Of a DNA stretch of 64,000 nucleotides, positions 41,811 to 53,684 are shown piece after piece. The stretch spans positions 41,361,807 to 41,425,806 of the forward strand of contig CM070873.1 in the NCBI GenBank assembly GCA_036365515.1, given 5' to 3'. Below the pieces are notes generated by a model. It searched no databases. It was not told the origin of the DNA and saw nothing but the letters and a program-made list of their open reading frames with translations. The translations under genes and the position numbers were made by a program. Origin of the DNA: Torymus aiolomorphi (lineage: Eukaryota > Arthropoda > Insecta > Hymenoptera > Torymidae). Within the stretch, counting starts at the first letter, position 1; each line of letters starts with the position of its first letter.

Positions 41811-44723
41811 TCGGGCCGCGCGAAACGAAAACACCTCGCCGGAACAAATACACGCGCTTTTATGTAATTATTGTCAATCCATCTAACGGCTCCTTCGTTG
41901 CACAATTTATTGGCAAATATATGTTCGTACGAGTATTTTCTATGACGAATAACATAACTCACGAGGTTTCAATACGACCGATCGTTTACGAGTTATCCAC
42001 GTCCACACCACTGAATCACCGCTCGTACTTAACCGGCGTTTCACTACATATGCTCCGACATAACGAGCACCCGTTTATACGTTTAAAACTAACGCCACTA
42101 CACGTTACTCCCTGCCATATCACACAGCCCACCAACCTTGCAGATTATCTCTCGGGTCCTTCCTCGTTCCCTCGTGCCGGACTCTCGATCTTCTCTCTCC
42201 TGTCTACCTCCTCAGCAGCATTCCTCGCACTCTCTCTCGGTCCTCGCGAAAGTAAGTCTCAGTCCCACACACACCGTACTATACAGATCCTCTCTTCTCT
42301 GTCTCCGGGCACCAGAGTCGGACGCGAGCGCGCGACGCCGAGCGATAACAGAATAATAGCACGCGGCCGGCCGCCCGCGCCGTATAAATGCTGCGCGCGC
42401 CGCCGCCGACGCCGCTCTTTCCCTCTCTCTCTCTCGACTGTGTGTATACGCGTGAGAGATGCTTTCGAGCGCGGGGCTATGAATCGGCGCGAGCGCGGGA
42501 TCGGTATGGGATATTGTAAACAGCGAGTGTGGGTTTGTTTGTGTGCTGATGAATGGGCGAGGCGTCGATGGGGATTTTCGGTAGTGATGAAAGAGAGAGA
42601 GAGAGATGGGAGGACCGCTGGTTGGCGTAAATAATTGCGAAATTGGTGGTTAATTTACTGGGAGTGTGAGTCATTTTGGGAACACGTGTGTGTGCTGGGA
42701 GAATAATCCGTTCGATTATTCGTGTATTAAGTGTAGAGCAGTGAGGCAGACGGCGACGGAAGATTCTACGTAAATGGATACGGCTATCGCGAACGTATGA
42801 GAGGTTTGAAGTTTATCCTTGTTATCTCTATTATTGACTAACAGACGTGCGCGAGTGGTCACCTGCCGGTCGGGAAATCAGATGCATCTAAGCATTTGTT
42901 GATGTTTGTAACGCAATTCGACCGAAAATTGCATTAATATGTAACAAATCTGTATGAATTTTAAGACAGATTGAAATCTTTAATATTGATTCAATGTTGT
43001 TCATTATATTGATTTTTACACTCTTGCTTATACGGAAATATTGTTTTATTTCATATCGTATTTTGCATTTTATTGTAAAAGCCTGTGTAATATGAAATGT
43101 TAATGAAAAAAATGAAGTTAACATTTTCATTAAAAAAGAAGAACCAGTCTTTATTTGAAAGCTATAAAAAGTGTGAATGAGTTTTACCAATAGACACGTC
43201 GTCTAGTCAAATAAATTCATTCGCGTCTCGAAAATTACAGTCACATTGAGACATAACTGTTTCTCTTCAGAAGACTACACACTCATTTCAACGAAAACCG
43301 TTTTGTGTTTTTTAACAGGAAGAGTGGCACATAATTGCATAAATTTCACACCTTTTAAGTGCACTCAATGTGAAGCTAAAAATAAAAGAGGAGCAGCAGG
43401 AGCAGCAACAAAGGCGCGAGAGTAACGAGAGTTACGTACGCTCATTCATCCTTTTTTATCGCAGCAATTAGGTGACACACGTGCTGCTAATCTTCCGTTT
43501 AATAAAAAGTCTTGCCCACATTCTCTATTCCATACTCTAATTCCTACTGTTTAACTCTGCGGTGTAGGTGTTTGTTTATTAGATAACGATGGTAAATCGT
43601 CGTTATATTGATTTTCAACGTGACAGCTCTGAATTCTAATCGCATACTTAGTAACTAGATAAAATCGTCGTAATGTAAGCGTTTAGCAAGAGCAAATATT
43701 TTCCTATACAGAAAAATTTTCAGGCAAACATATGTGCTACGGATCGTTTTATATAAACAACAATAAAAATTCCTTTCTATAATAACAATTGGCAGTTGTG
43801 GTATAGTCATGGGATTTTCCCATAATATCCATATTAGACTCAATACGCCTTTCGAAACATTAGAATACAATAAGATAATTGATAAAATAATTGGTGAAAC
43901 TAACCGGCTAACAAACGCCCGTTCGCTGTTTTTAATATAGTTACGAACAGCTGACGCAGTTGGTACAACAAAAAAAAGGCTATAAATTTACAATATCTAT
44001 GCGGTGTAACGAGAGTTAGTTAAAATTTTATCGTTTCGCGTGAACTTGAGGCAACATTTTACTTTCAAACTATAAGGCGTAAAAACTCATTTCCAAAAGC
44101 CAAACGTATTACGTGACCCGCGGCTATTCAACATTTGTTGAAACTCGCGTTAACATAAATTACGGCGGCGCGGATGCCATTAAATTTATGAATTGTTTAA
44201 ATGCCGGTAAAATTGAACGAATTGTCGCGGACCTCGTGATAGGGAAATTGCAGATGAAATTGCATCGTATCAAAAGACTTGGCGCGCGGGATTTGATAAT
44301 AATTCAGCACTAAAGTAATTTACAACTTTATTTTCCTAAAAACGTTCCTAAGAAAAGCTTGGATGCAAAATTTTTCAAAAACGCGATCTCGCCTTTGGCC
44401 GTTTTCGAAAACTGGGACAGTGAGACTCTCTTCTTTATCGTACCCAAAAATTTTGCAAATTCAGCATAGTCGCCTTTGGACGTTTACCTCGAAAAGGCGC
44501 TAAAATACTTTATGTAAATAAGTATAGGATTATTTTTGTCCGGAGAAAATTCGTATCGAGCGTATTTCACGAAAAAGACGTAAAATCTCATACCCCTCTC
44601 TATTGTTTAAACGATGTATCTAATTTTATAGCGACGATAAATTACAGATCGAACAAAAAAGAACGGAACATAATATGCTAATCGTATCTAGATAACGGGA
44701 CGCCGCGTTTAAAAAGTTGCGCA

Positions 44724-44731
<8 letters not shown>

Positions 44732-44760
<29 letters not shown>
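44732..44760. repeat. AC microsatellite
   Basis: A run of about 14 AC units preceded by ATATAT and followed by AAAC repeats. Confidence 0.9.
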
Positions 44761-44764
<4 letters not shown>

Positions 44765-47080
44765 AACAAACGATTATCGCGCAGTGAGGTTACGGAAAAT
44801 TTTGGAAACAGAAAGAAAGTACGAATTGCGTCACGCAACCGTGAGGACATTAAGCGAAAAGAAAAGCGCACGCGCTCGATTCTTCTTGGAACGGGATCAA
44901 CTCGTGTCACGCGCCCAATTAAAATCTAAGCCGCGAGCGCGCGCTAGTGCCATTAACTGCACCGCGGAACAAAACTAATTACTCGATGCGCACAATAGAC
45001 GAGCGAGCACGAAACTCTTACCGAAATTTCTCCGAACCGCTAATGACGCTCGCTAAGACGACATCAGATTCCTAAAAACCAAACTATTTTCATTCGCGGC
45101 TCGAGTGGTTTGTTTGCCCGATTGAAACGGTTAGAGTATGGGAACGAGGAACCGTGAATAATGTGAAAAGGCTTTGGGTAAAATTTAAGGATGTATCTAT
45201 GCATGGGGGACACTACAACAGCGACCATAAATTCCGATAAGACGATTGAATAATTATTCATCGTTAAAGAAAGATAAATAAACATCGGTATTCTGCATAA
45301 GTATATACAAGGATTTACCTAATTACATATAAACAGCGCTTATATGTCACGACAAAAAACGCCGCCAATAATCCAATTGGCGGTTCCGAGCAGCTACGGG
45401 AGAGAGAGAGAAAGAGTTGGCACGTGAGCCGCGCGCCGCGCTCATTGATAAGCGCTGAAATAGCTTAGAAAGTAAATCAGCCCGGCCGTACGTAAGTGGG
45501 ACGCGCGTACCGGAATCGCGCGGCGCGCGCGGAGTCTGTTGACCTTTTTGCCGTTAATTGAAGAGGCGCGTGAAAAGTGAAGTTTTTCGAAATGCAGGAG
45601 TAGAGATATGATTGGCTTCTAAGCGAACTTTTAGTTATAGCCGAATTTCAATGGTGTGTTCATAATTTTTTTAATGGATTTATAATACTTTTAATAAAAA
45701 AAAAATGAATAAAAAGCAATTACAAATCTTTAAAATTCAACGTTGCTTGCCCCCATATACACAATTGCATCTACACTCGTTATCAATTGAAGGAGCACAG
45801 ACACCTCGTGACTACTACCTGGTATTATTATTATTAATGCGCGATTAGCCCTAAGTGATTTTTAATTCAGTTACTTACATTTCTCAGTTCGGTATAAATC
45901 GACAAAAATTTTCCTTTGTCGTCACACACGCGCGTTTTGTATTAACTTCTGATTCTAATTTCACAAAATTTATAAGATTAACGATCGTGTCTGCTCTCCT
46001 CCAACTCGCACTAAAGCCATCATCATCTTTTGAAATTTATACTAACCTCGTCGCGACTATATCCCCATCTTCCATCCAAATCACTTTAACAACTTCACTG
46101 TTCACACTTTCCACGCGTCTTCTCTCGGGTTTCCCGCGTCACATTTGACGTCACTGGCGAACGCTGGCTTTCTCTTCCCGCTGGGGACTCCCACCACTCG
46201 GTCTGTGAAATATGGAAAACGATCGATTAGAAACATTGTTTTTCTCGATCTCGTGTATTTCCTCGTTTTTCTTAATTGGCCGTGAGCTTGGACGACCGAG
46301 GAATATGTGTATTTTCGAGTTGTTTTTAGAGAATTGAAGGTGATTATTGAATTCCTAAATAAGAGTTATTGCGTCGTTTTCTCGGTATAACGATTGTACA
46401 GCGTTGCTGGAATATAACGTTGCGAATATAATTATTAGAAAACGGGATCAGAGATTTGGGAAAACAGCGGCGGTTTTGATAGAGCAGACTTATTGTCCCG
46501 TTCCGCTATTTTCTACAGTTGTATCAACATCGTCGCGCGAACTTAGAAGTGGCTTTTCTTCGTACCGCACGACAACATACTTTATTCGTAAATCCAACAG
46601 ATCATCCGAACCGTTAACAGCATATTTATCAAAAAATAAATTCAACCAACAATCGACATTATGCAGAATTAAACAAAAAGAGCCTGCACCTTGACTCAAA
46701 TCCCGCTGGCCCTCAATGACCCGCTGATGAATTTCACATTCACCGCGCGACGTTTCTTCATTCACGTGACATTAAATGTTAACCTTTCATCCTCGCCCGT
46801 CAGCCTTATCAGCTCTTCCTCCTCCTCCTCCTCCTCGTGATGCCATGATGCTTCTCCGATAAACACCAGTGCGTATCACGTGAGCCGGTGTGAGTGAGAG
46901 CCGCGCGGCTGGAAGTAATGTTGTCGTGTGGCGGCGCATTTTCGGCTAGAAGTGTAACGTTCTATAAAAATTTATGGCGTGGCTGTCTGCTTAGAAAATA
47001 ATAAGAATTTTTTAATAAAGATGTTTAGTGGTCTGTGTACAGCAGAGCCTTCTAGCTTCAATTACTTTAAAAACCTATAC

Positions 47081-47263
47081 GGAGAAAAATGTTGTAGCAC
47101 AAATTGCCATGTCTGATTGTAAAGGTGAGAAAGACTGAAATTAGCATAAATTTATAGTAATTTTTACGATGTAGGAAATTTACCAGAAATTATGGTATTT
47201 CGAGTCTGTCCCAGATTTACGATCAGAAATGGTCATTTTTACTATATTATTTTTCTCCGCGTA
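47081..47263. mobile_element. ACGGAGAAAAAT-ended element, relative of the TACTATAA family
   Basis: It starts ACGGAGAAAAATGTTGTA and ends TATTATTTTTCTCCG, giving inverted ends. It contains GAGTCTGTCCCA and TTTATAGTAATTTTTAC blocks seen in the copies at 28011 and 35884. The inner part is more diverged. Confidence 0.6.
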
Positions 47264-50128
47264 GTTCTCTCGATATATTAACACTATTTGGTTGGAATTC
47301 CACCAACAATAAATTACACACAATAATTTGCTCGGATTATCTACACGACGGCATAGAAAAATATAAAGTATACATATATCCGTACTCACGTAATAGACAC
47401 ATTTCCCTCCACTTTTATATATAACTATAAAATTTCTATTTTCGCCATAATCGCGCGATAGTTACGTAATTACCCGCCAACCACGCGCGCGGCGCGTTAC
47501 GAATTTATGCACATTTTTATCGCTCGCGCGCCTCGCGATTATCATTTCATCTCTCTTTTTTTTTTATGTGAGAATGCGCGTACGGCTATAGGAATGCGAG
47601 GAGAGATGACTGCGGCCGCTAGAAGTGAATTTTCCTCGAAAAATTTTTCCCCCAATAATAAAAAGCGGCCGCGTTACCCAACCTGGTTTTTACCCGCGTA
47701 TAAATACACGTAATTACGTTATAAACGTTATACGTGCGCTAAATTCATTAGGATTTAACGATAACGCTTTCGTCATCTTCCTCGCTGTTATTAAACGAAA
47801 AGAAAAAAAAAGAAGTTTCACAGGTACTTCAGCGCGTTAATCATTCAATCGTGACTCACGTGCCATACTCTCACCCGAATGCAAGAGAGAGTGAGCGAGA
47901 CAATTGGTTCGAGTGCGCACTGTAGTAGTCACATCCGCGAAAGAGCCAGAGATAAGCGCGCGCGTGCGCCACTTGTGTATGTAGGTGCGCTCTCGAGTTA
48001 TCTAGAAATTTCGCGCGGAATGAGCGATTGTCGGGTAATCGTGTTGAGTTACGGTTGGGTGGAGAAATTGATTTGTATAAATGAAAAAATGAATATTTCA
48101 GTTGGTTTAGCCTCTGGACGGTGGAAATAAATCAGGAAAAATTTATACTTAGATCGGTGCGAGTATTTTTAACGGATTTTTTAATCGGTCACCGGGAACG
48201 AACAAAACGCGTACATTTAATTATGTTAAATTTTTGAAATATTGCGGAATTCGAGGACACCTTCGGGGTTGATAATTTTAATTTCAAATTCACTGCGTAA
48301 ACAAAGCAAAGGCGAAATTCTCTTTTTTTACGAGTTCGCGACAATGGACTATAATTACTATACTCCGCATAATCCCAGCCACAATAATCTTAATAATCGT
48401 CAATCCTTGCCAGGTGTTTATAAAATTAATTCTCCGTGTCACCTGTGCTCTATAAACCTACATATTGTTGGCTACGTGTAATCAACACGCGACCATTTTT
48501 TGCAAACTATTCTGCAACACTGTACACGCGCCATTTGCATAAATCTAAAAAAAAGAAAGGATACAATCATCAAAATATACGCACGCACGCGCGTAACACA
48601 TATTAAAATCACCTCGGGCTCGCATATATACGTTTTCCTTTATAATACCCAAAAGATAAATCCGCCTAATAACCCATAACTTATTCGTCACGTGAATCCT
48701 CGATTTCTCGCACTTCAGGCAGGAAGGATACGTAAATCCGTTACCTTGAGAACAAAAATTTTGCAAAATCGGAACCAAGGTTCGATGATCGTTAACCTTG
48801 GCATTATGCCGCCTCGACGTGTATCACGCGTATTTGCGATAATTTTATTCCGGTGATATATAAGCCGCGTGCATATATATATATATATGCAGTTTTTTGG
48901 GGGTAGGAGCCTTGACCGGTTAGGCATAAACCGGCGGGTCGTTAAACTTCTGGCATTATGGCTTTTCGGTAGATGGACGGTGGAAATGCCTTTTTTCGGA
49001 CTTTCGCGCGGTCGTTGGTCTCTGTGGATGTGCGCTACTACGTGAGTCAGTACTTTTTTCATTGTTTCGCAGGGTAATCGGTTGGGAATATTGTTATGAT
49101 TGCGATGGAAAAATGAAAATTAATAAACACTTAGAGTGTGTGTTGTAAGGTTATCGGAGTATAGATCTTAACGGGTAGGCTTTCACAAATCGTTGACAAA
49201 ATTTAATTTGCCTTTGTTATGCCGCAAGGAGGAAAAAAGGTGGAGGATAAATAATAAATAGCATTTGAGTGAATGATTTGTTTGACATATACGCAGAAGA
49301 ATTAAAATTTTTACAAGTTCCTATAATTTCTGTGAACTTGGATAGGAAAGAATCTTTTAAAACCAAAATAAAGTTGATTAACCTCTATCTATGCTAAACT
49401 GGAGAAGGAAAATCTTCATAAAATTGTTATAAAGTACAATAGAAAAAACATAAGACAAATCAATCGTACAGAACATTATTTTATCTTTATTTATTTGTAC
49501 CCAATCCTTTTCTATGCAACAAAGTATCTTAAATTAAAGAAAGTAAGTAAAAAGTTGTTCAAAATGTACATGAAATTAGTAGACAAGAACAAAAAAAACA
49601 TAACGTACATAAGTTTACAAATATTGAAAAAGCGTAATCCAACTTTTCACGTGAAATTTTTTCCACCCAAAACCCTATTAAAAAAAAAAAGATAAATCCA
49701 TACACATACACTTCAGTACACACCGGCCTTTGGAATTTCAAGTTCACGACGTCTGCCAACAGGAACGCCACGAGCTCTGGAAAAAAGCGCGTCACGTGCG
49801 CCGCTCGCGCGCGCGCGGAAAACAGGTTCGCCTGTCGAAGGGGGACGGTCACATGCTTGCTTGCTCTCTCTCTCTCTCTAGCGTTTCGCATCTTCGTTTT
49901 GTGCCGTAACCGATTTAACGAGCGATTTGAATTGTGCACGTGCGCGAGCGAGAGAAGTATAAGTAGTAGTTGTGGTAGTGGGTTTTAACTGTGAATCGAG
50001 GTGATGTAAGGTGTGGCGAGGAGTCGATGGTTTTGGTAGGCAGGTTGATGGTTGTGGTTTGGGATTGTTTGTTGCTGCGGGAACGGTTAATTATTTTTGT
50101 AGCGGGCCAGAAAGTGCATACTGTAAAT

Positions 50129-50406
50129 TTAACCCTTGAATCCTAATATGGATCTGTGAGACCCATAGAAAGAAAATGTAATTTAAAAAAGAAATTTTTT
50201 TTTTTTATGTCTTAAATATCTAAGAAACTATTTAACTTATATAATTCTAAGTTAAATATTCGTTTAAGTCAGTATTTTAACTTATATTTAACAAAAAAAA
50301 AGTTTATTCTACGTTAATTTGACTCCGAGTTACGAGCGTTTGAAAGTGGACATGGGTCATGTTAGGAGTAACGTTAAAATTCGAGATGTTAGGATTTGAG
50401 GGTTAA
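50129..50406. mobile_element. piggyBac-like MITE with TTAA ends
   Basis: TTAA at 50129-50132 and 50403-50406 flank the inverted ends CCCTTGAATCCTAA and TTAGGATTTGAGGG. TTAA target sites plus ends starting CCC are characteristic of piggyBac-type transposition. The interior (GACCCA / TGGGTC blocks, poly-T) has no coding capacity. Confidence 0.7.
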
Positions 50407-50785
50407 ATCAGTGCGTTGATTCAAATTTAGAGAGTGGAAATTGACTTGTGATTTTCAGTTTACTTAAATCGCGCGGAACTTTATTTAATGGAAATGGGAT
50501 TGAACTGAAAATGCTAAATGGGAAAGTTATAGGAGTTAAAGTTAAAGAAGATTAATGTCTGGCTAAACTCGTCCATCGTCTACTGTAATTTACTAACAAT
50601 TGTTCTTTTCCAATCACCTTTTAGGAAAATTTTGACTTTCGCTAGTAAATTTATGAGGTCATTATTTTTAACAAAAATCTATTTCAACAACTTATTTTCT
50701 AAATATAAATTTATTTATTTCCTAATTTTGTGAATTCTGTTTGACATTAATGATACACTAGTACTAACTTGCATATTCCTTGCAC

Positions 50786-51134
50786 TTAAGGATGTTATGG
50801 CTATACAGTTCCTGCCAAAAGTTAGTTTAAATCATTACATAGAATAGTTAACGATTTTTCCGTCCAGTAAGTTTGTGAGGAAATGCAATTCGAATATTAC
50901 AAGCATTAAAAATCCAGAATCGAAGAAAAATTACCAGAGTTTCATTATTTTATCAAAATGTTCAAAATATTTTGTGTACTATGCTTTGTTGATTCTCGAT
51001 TTTTAAAGCTTATAATATTCTCGCATAGACGTACCGGACGGAAAAATCGTTGACTATTTTAAATAATTATTTATTGTACTTCTAACGCGAAACATTATCT
51101 TTTGGTAGGGATTGTACAGCTATAATATCCTTAA
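50786..51134. mobile_element. TTAA-flanked palindromic element, 349 bp
   Basis: The left end TTAAGGATGTTATGGCTATA and right end TATAATATCCTTAA are inverted, as are internal pairs such as CCAAAAG/CTTTTGG and CGATTTTTCCGTCC/GGACGGAAAAATCG. TTAA lies at both borders. It has no coding capacity. Confidence 0.65.
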
Positions 51135-52635
51135 ATCCAGAGCTATACCGATCCACCAGCCAATAGTGAATTTTCACAAATCGACACACAACCTATATCA
51201 ACCGATTCTCCATACTTCCCCTTAAAAACCCCCTATTGTTCCTACCACCTCAATTATACCGATATCCCCCCACACCAGCTTTAATCTCTATAACACCGCG
51301 TATCGATTTCTATCCTACCCGGAAAAACTCACTCCCATCCGACCAACCGGCCTCTCAGCTACACACACACACATACCTTCGAACGCTACCGCATCACATG
51401 ACTCCACTTACTCCTCCTTCTACACTTACGCACGCCGCGCGCGCACGCGCGCAACGAGAGCAAATAATCGCGCGCAGCAAGCCGAAAAACAAAACGGCGA
51501 AGTCACGCGCTCGCTCGCTTGGGAAAACAGGTTTTTGCACCGCGAGAAAGCGCGCAAAGTATGCGTATATACATGTATCTATACGCGTGTGTATGTACGA
51601 GTCACGCGCCCGGGCAATTAAACGGCCGGAAAAAGGAGGAGCGGAGGAGTCACGGAACTCGTTTCACGGCGGCGGCAGCAGCAGCGTCTTCAGTCTTTTT
51701 TCGCGCTTTTTGTGCAGCCGCCCCGCGAGAGTCATGTGAGCGAAGGAGAGGAAGAGAGGAGAGGCTAATTCGATTTGGAGAGACGTTTATTTTCCACGCG
51801 GCTGTTGACTGCTGCAACTGCAGCGCGCGGGGCTTTGTTTATGCCGCGCGCGGAGTTGCGTTGAGAGATTGGCGGATGCGATCGGTTTTAAGTGGGAGGG
51901 GGAGAGAGATATGGAATTGTTTAAGATTATGATAAGATTCGATTGACGGAGACGCTTTGATTTTGGATTGGGAGTTATGTATGAAGAAATTTTTGTTGTT
52001 GAAATTACTAAAAAAACGTAAAGAATATGATTTATTAATGTTGTAGTAGTTTGGTAGAAGATCAGATTTGAAGAAAGCGTGTGAAGTTGAAGGATGTGCC
52101 GCGTGATACGATGTAGAAGTAGCGGTGCGCACAAACGTACGACAAAAGAGCAGACGATTGAAATTAATGTCGTCGTCTGGAATGTTAAAAGGACCTTTGA
52201 TTAACGACAAAAATTTCAACTTGATGAAGATCGGAATCACTTTAAATGGATTTAAGCAGAAAAATGCCAAGTAGGGCAAGACCAGAATTTCACCGGGATT
52301 AAGATTTACTTCTTTTTAATTTTGAAACTGAATTCTTTTCGGACAAAGGTTTTTTCACGTTTATACTGGATTTGTCGCTATTTGTTTCTGGATCCGTGTA
52401 CGAAACAGAAATAGAAAAAAAATTGGATCTGCTGTGGGAATGGAAAATAAATTTCGTCCAAAAGCGTTTAAACTATCCTACAAAAGAAGTATGTTTATTT
52501 TAATTTTTATAGTTATAATTCTTCTTAGAAAGGGAACAGTTAAAGTGGATTTTGGTAGTCATATAGAATATGTAATAGGTTTAAGTTGAGTAATAAAAAA
52601 CATTATATTAACGTTTACGCGTGTTCCTTACAAAC

Positions 52636-53152
52636 ACAAAAGTTAAAGTTTCTAAATATACAAATGAACACCAGAACTTATTAACATTCAAATAGAATGA
52701 CAGGTGTTTTTCGTTTATTACAAACAAAAAAAGAAAAAAACATATGCTTGAACTTGGCATGAGAAACAAGTCGAAGTAGTGGGTTTCCCAGGCCGATTTT
52801 GTTCAACTATTCTGGAGAAAATCCCGGTAACCACAAAAAAGCATTCAGATCATACTTCTCATGCCGAATTCTGACATGTTCTTTTATTGGGCCTGTGAAT
52901 TGTGTGAATACTTTTTTCTTAATAAAATAGTATTTAAATAAAATTGGTCTGGGAAACTCTCTATTTTGACTTTAGGCCTAGACTCAGGACCTCAAAATAC
53001 GTAAGAAAACACGTTTCTCATGCCGAGTTCAGACATGCATTTTTATCGGCCTGTGTTATTTTATAAAGACAAAAGTTGAAGTTTCAAAAAATATAAATGA
53101 ACATAAGAAATCATTAGCATTCCGACAGAATGACAGGTGTTTTTGTATTAAT
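52636..53152. repeat. Pair of about 83-bp direct repeats enclosing three copies of a shorter motif
   Basis: Segments 52636-52718 and 53069-53152 are direct repeats: ACAAAAGTTRAAGTTTC at the start, AGAATGACAGGTGTTTTT near the end. Between and beside them the block TCTCATGCCGA with TTCTGACATG or a variant occurs in direct orientation near 52857 and 53016, and inverted near 52745. This looks like two repeats of a decayed element, possibly nested. Confidence 0.55.
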
Positions 53153-53180
53153 TGCAGAGGCACACAAAATAAAAAATTGG

Positions 53181-53684
53181 TTTGTGCGATAGATTAGACT
53201 ATGATATTCCCATGTATTTTGATCGGCTGAAACCGAATATGACCTCAGTTTTGGCACTGCGCCTCATGATTTTTGAGGTATCCCTTACTTCAGACATTTT
53301 GAAATATTTTCATAGCAAGGTCAAACAAAATGTTTCAATCATTTGGTCATGGATATTACAGAGTACTATAGTCATGTCCTACAAAGCTCATTTTGATCAT
53401 CTGAATATGATTTTTCTTCTTCAAAATTTTCAGTCATTATATCTCAAAGAAGGAAAAATCGTGTTCATATAATTGAAAATATTAATTTAATATTTCCCGA
53501 AGAAGAAAAATCATATTCAGATGATTCGAAATGGATTTTGTAGCAAAGTTCACTAGTACTCTACAATACCACTGCGTAACGAGATGATTACAAATTTTGT
53601 AGATTAAGGGATATCTTAAAATTCTGAGATGCAGTGCCAAAACACAATACACAGAAATATTTTAGTCTAATCCATAGCGCAAAC
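53181..53684. repeat. Long imperfect palindrome, about 500 bp
   Basis: The outer ends TTTGTGCGATAGATTAGAC and GTCTAATCCATAGCGCAAAC are imperfect inverses. The inner arms ATCTGAATATGATTTTTCTT and AAGAAAAATCATATTCAGAT are exact. Mid-arm blocks such as TTTTGGCACTGC and GCAGTGCCAAAA also pair. A fold-back element is the likely explanation. Confidence 0.65.

Noticed and set aside
41771..42634. Longest open frame in the gene-free region (287 residues)
   Set aside because: It begins inside the right end of the hAT-like MITE, runs into CpG-rich, arginine-rich low-complexity sequence and shows no domain or splice support.
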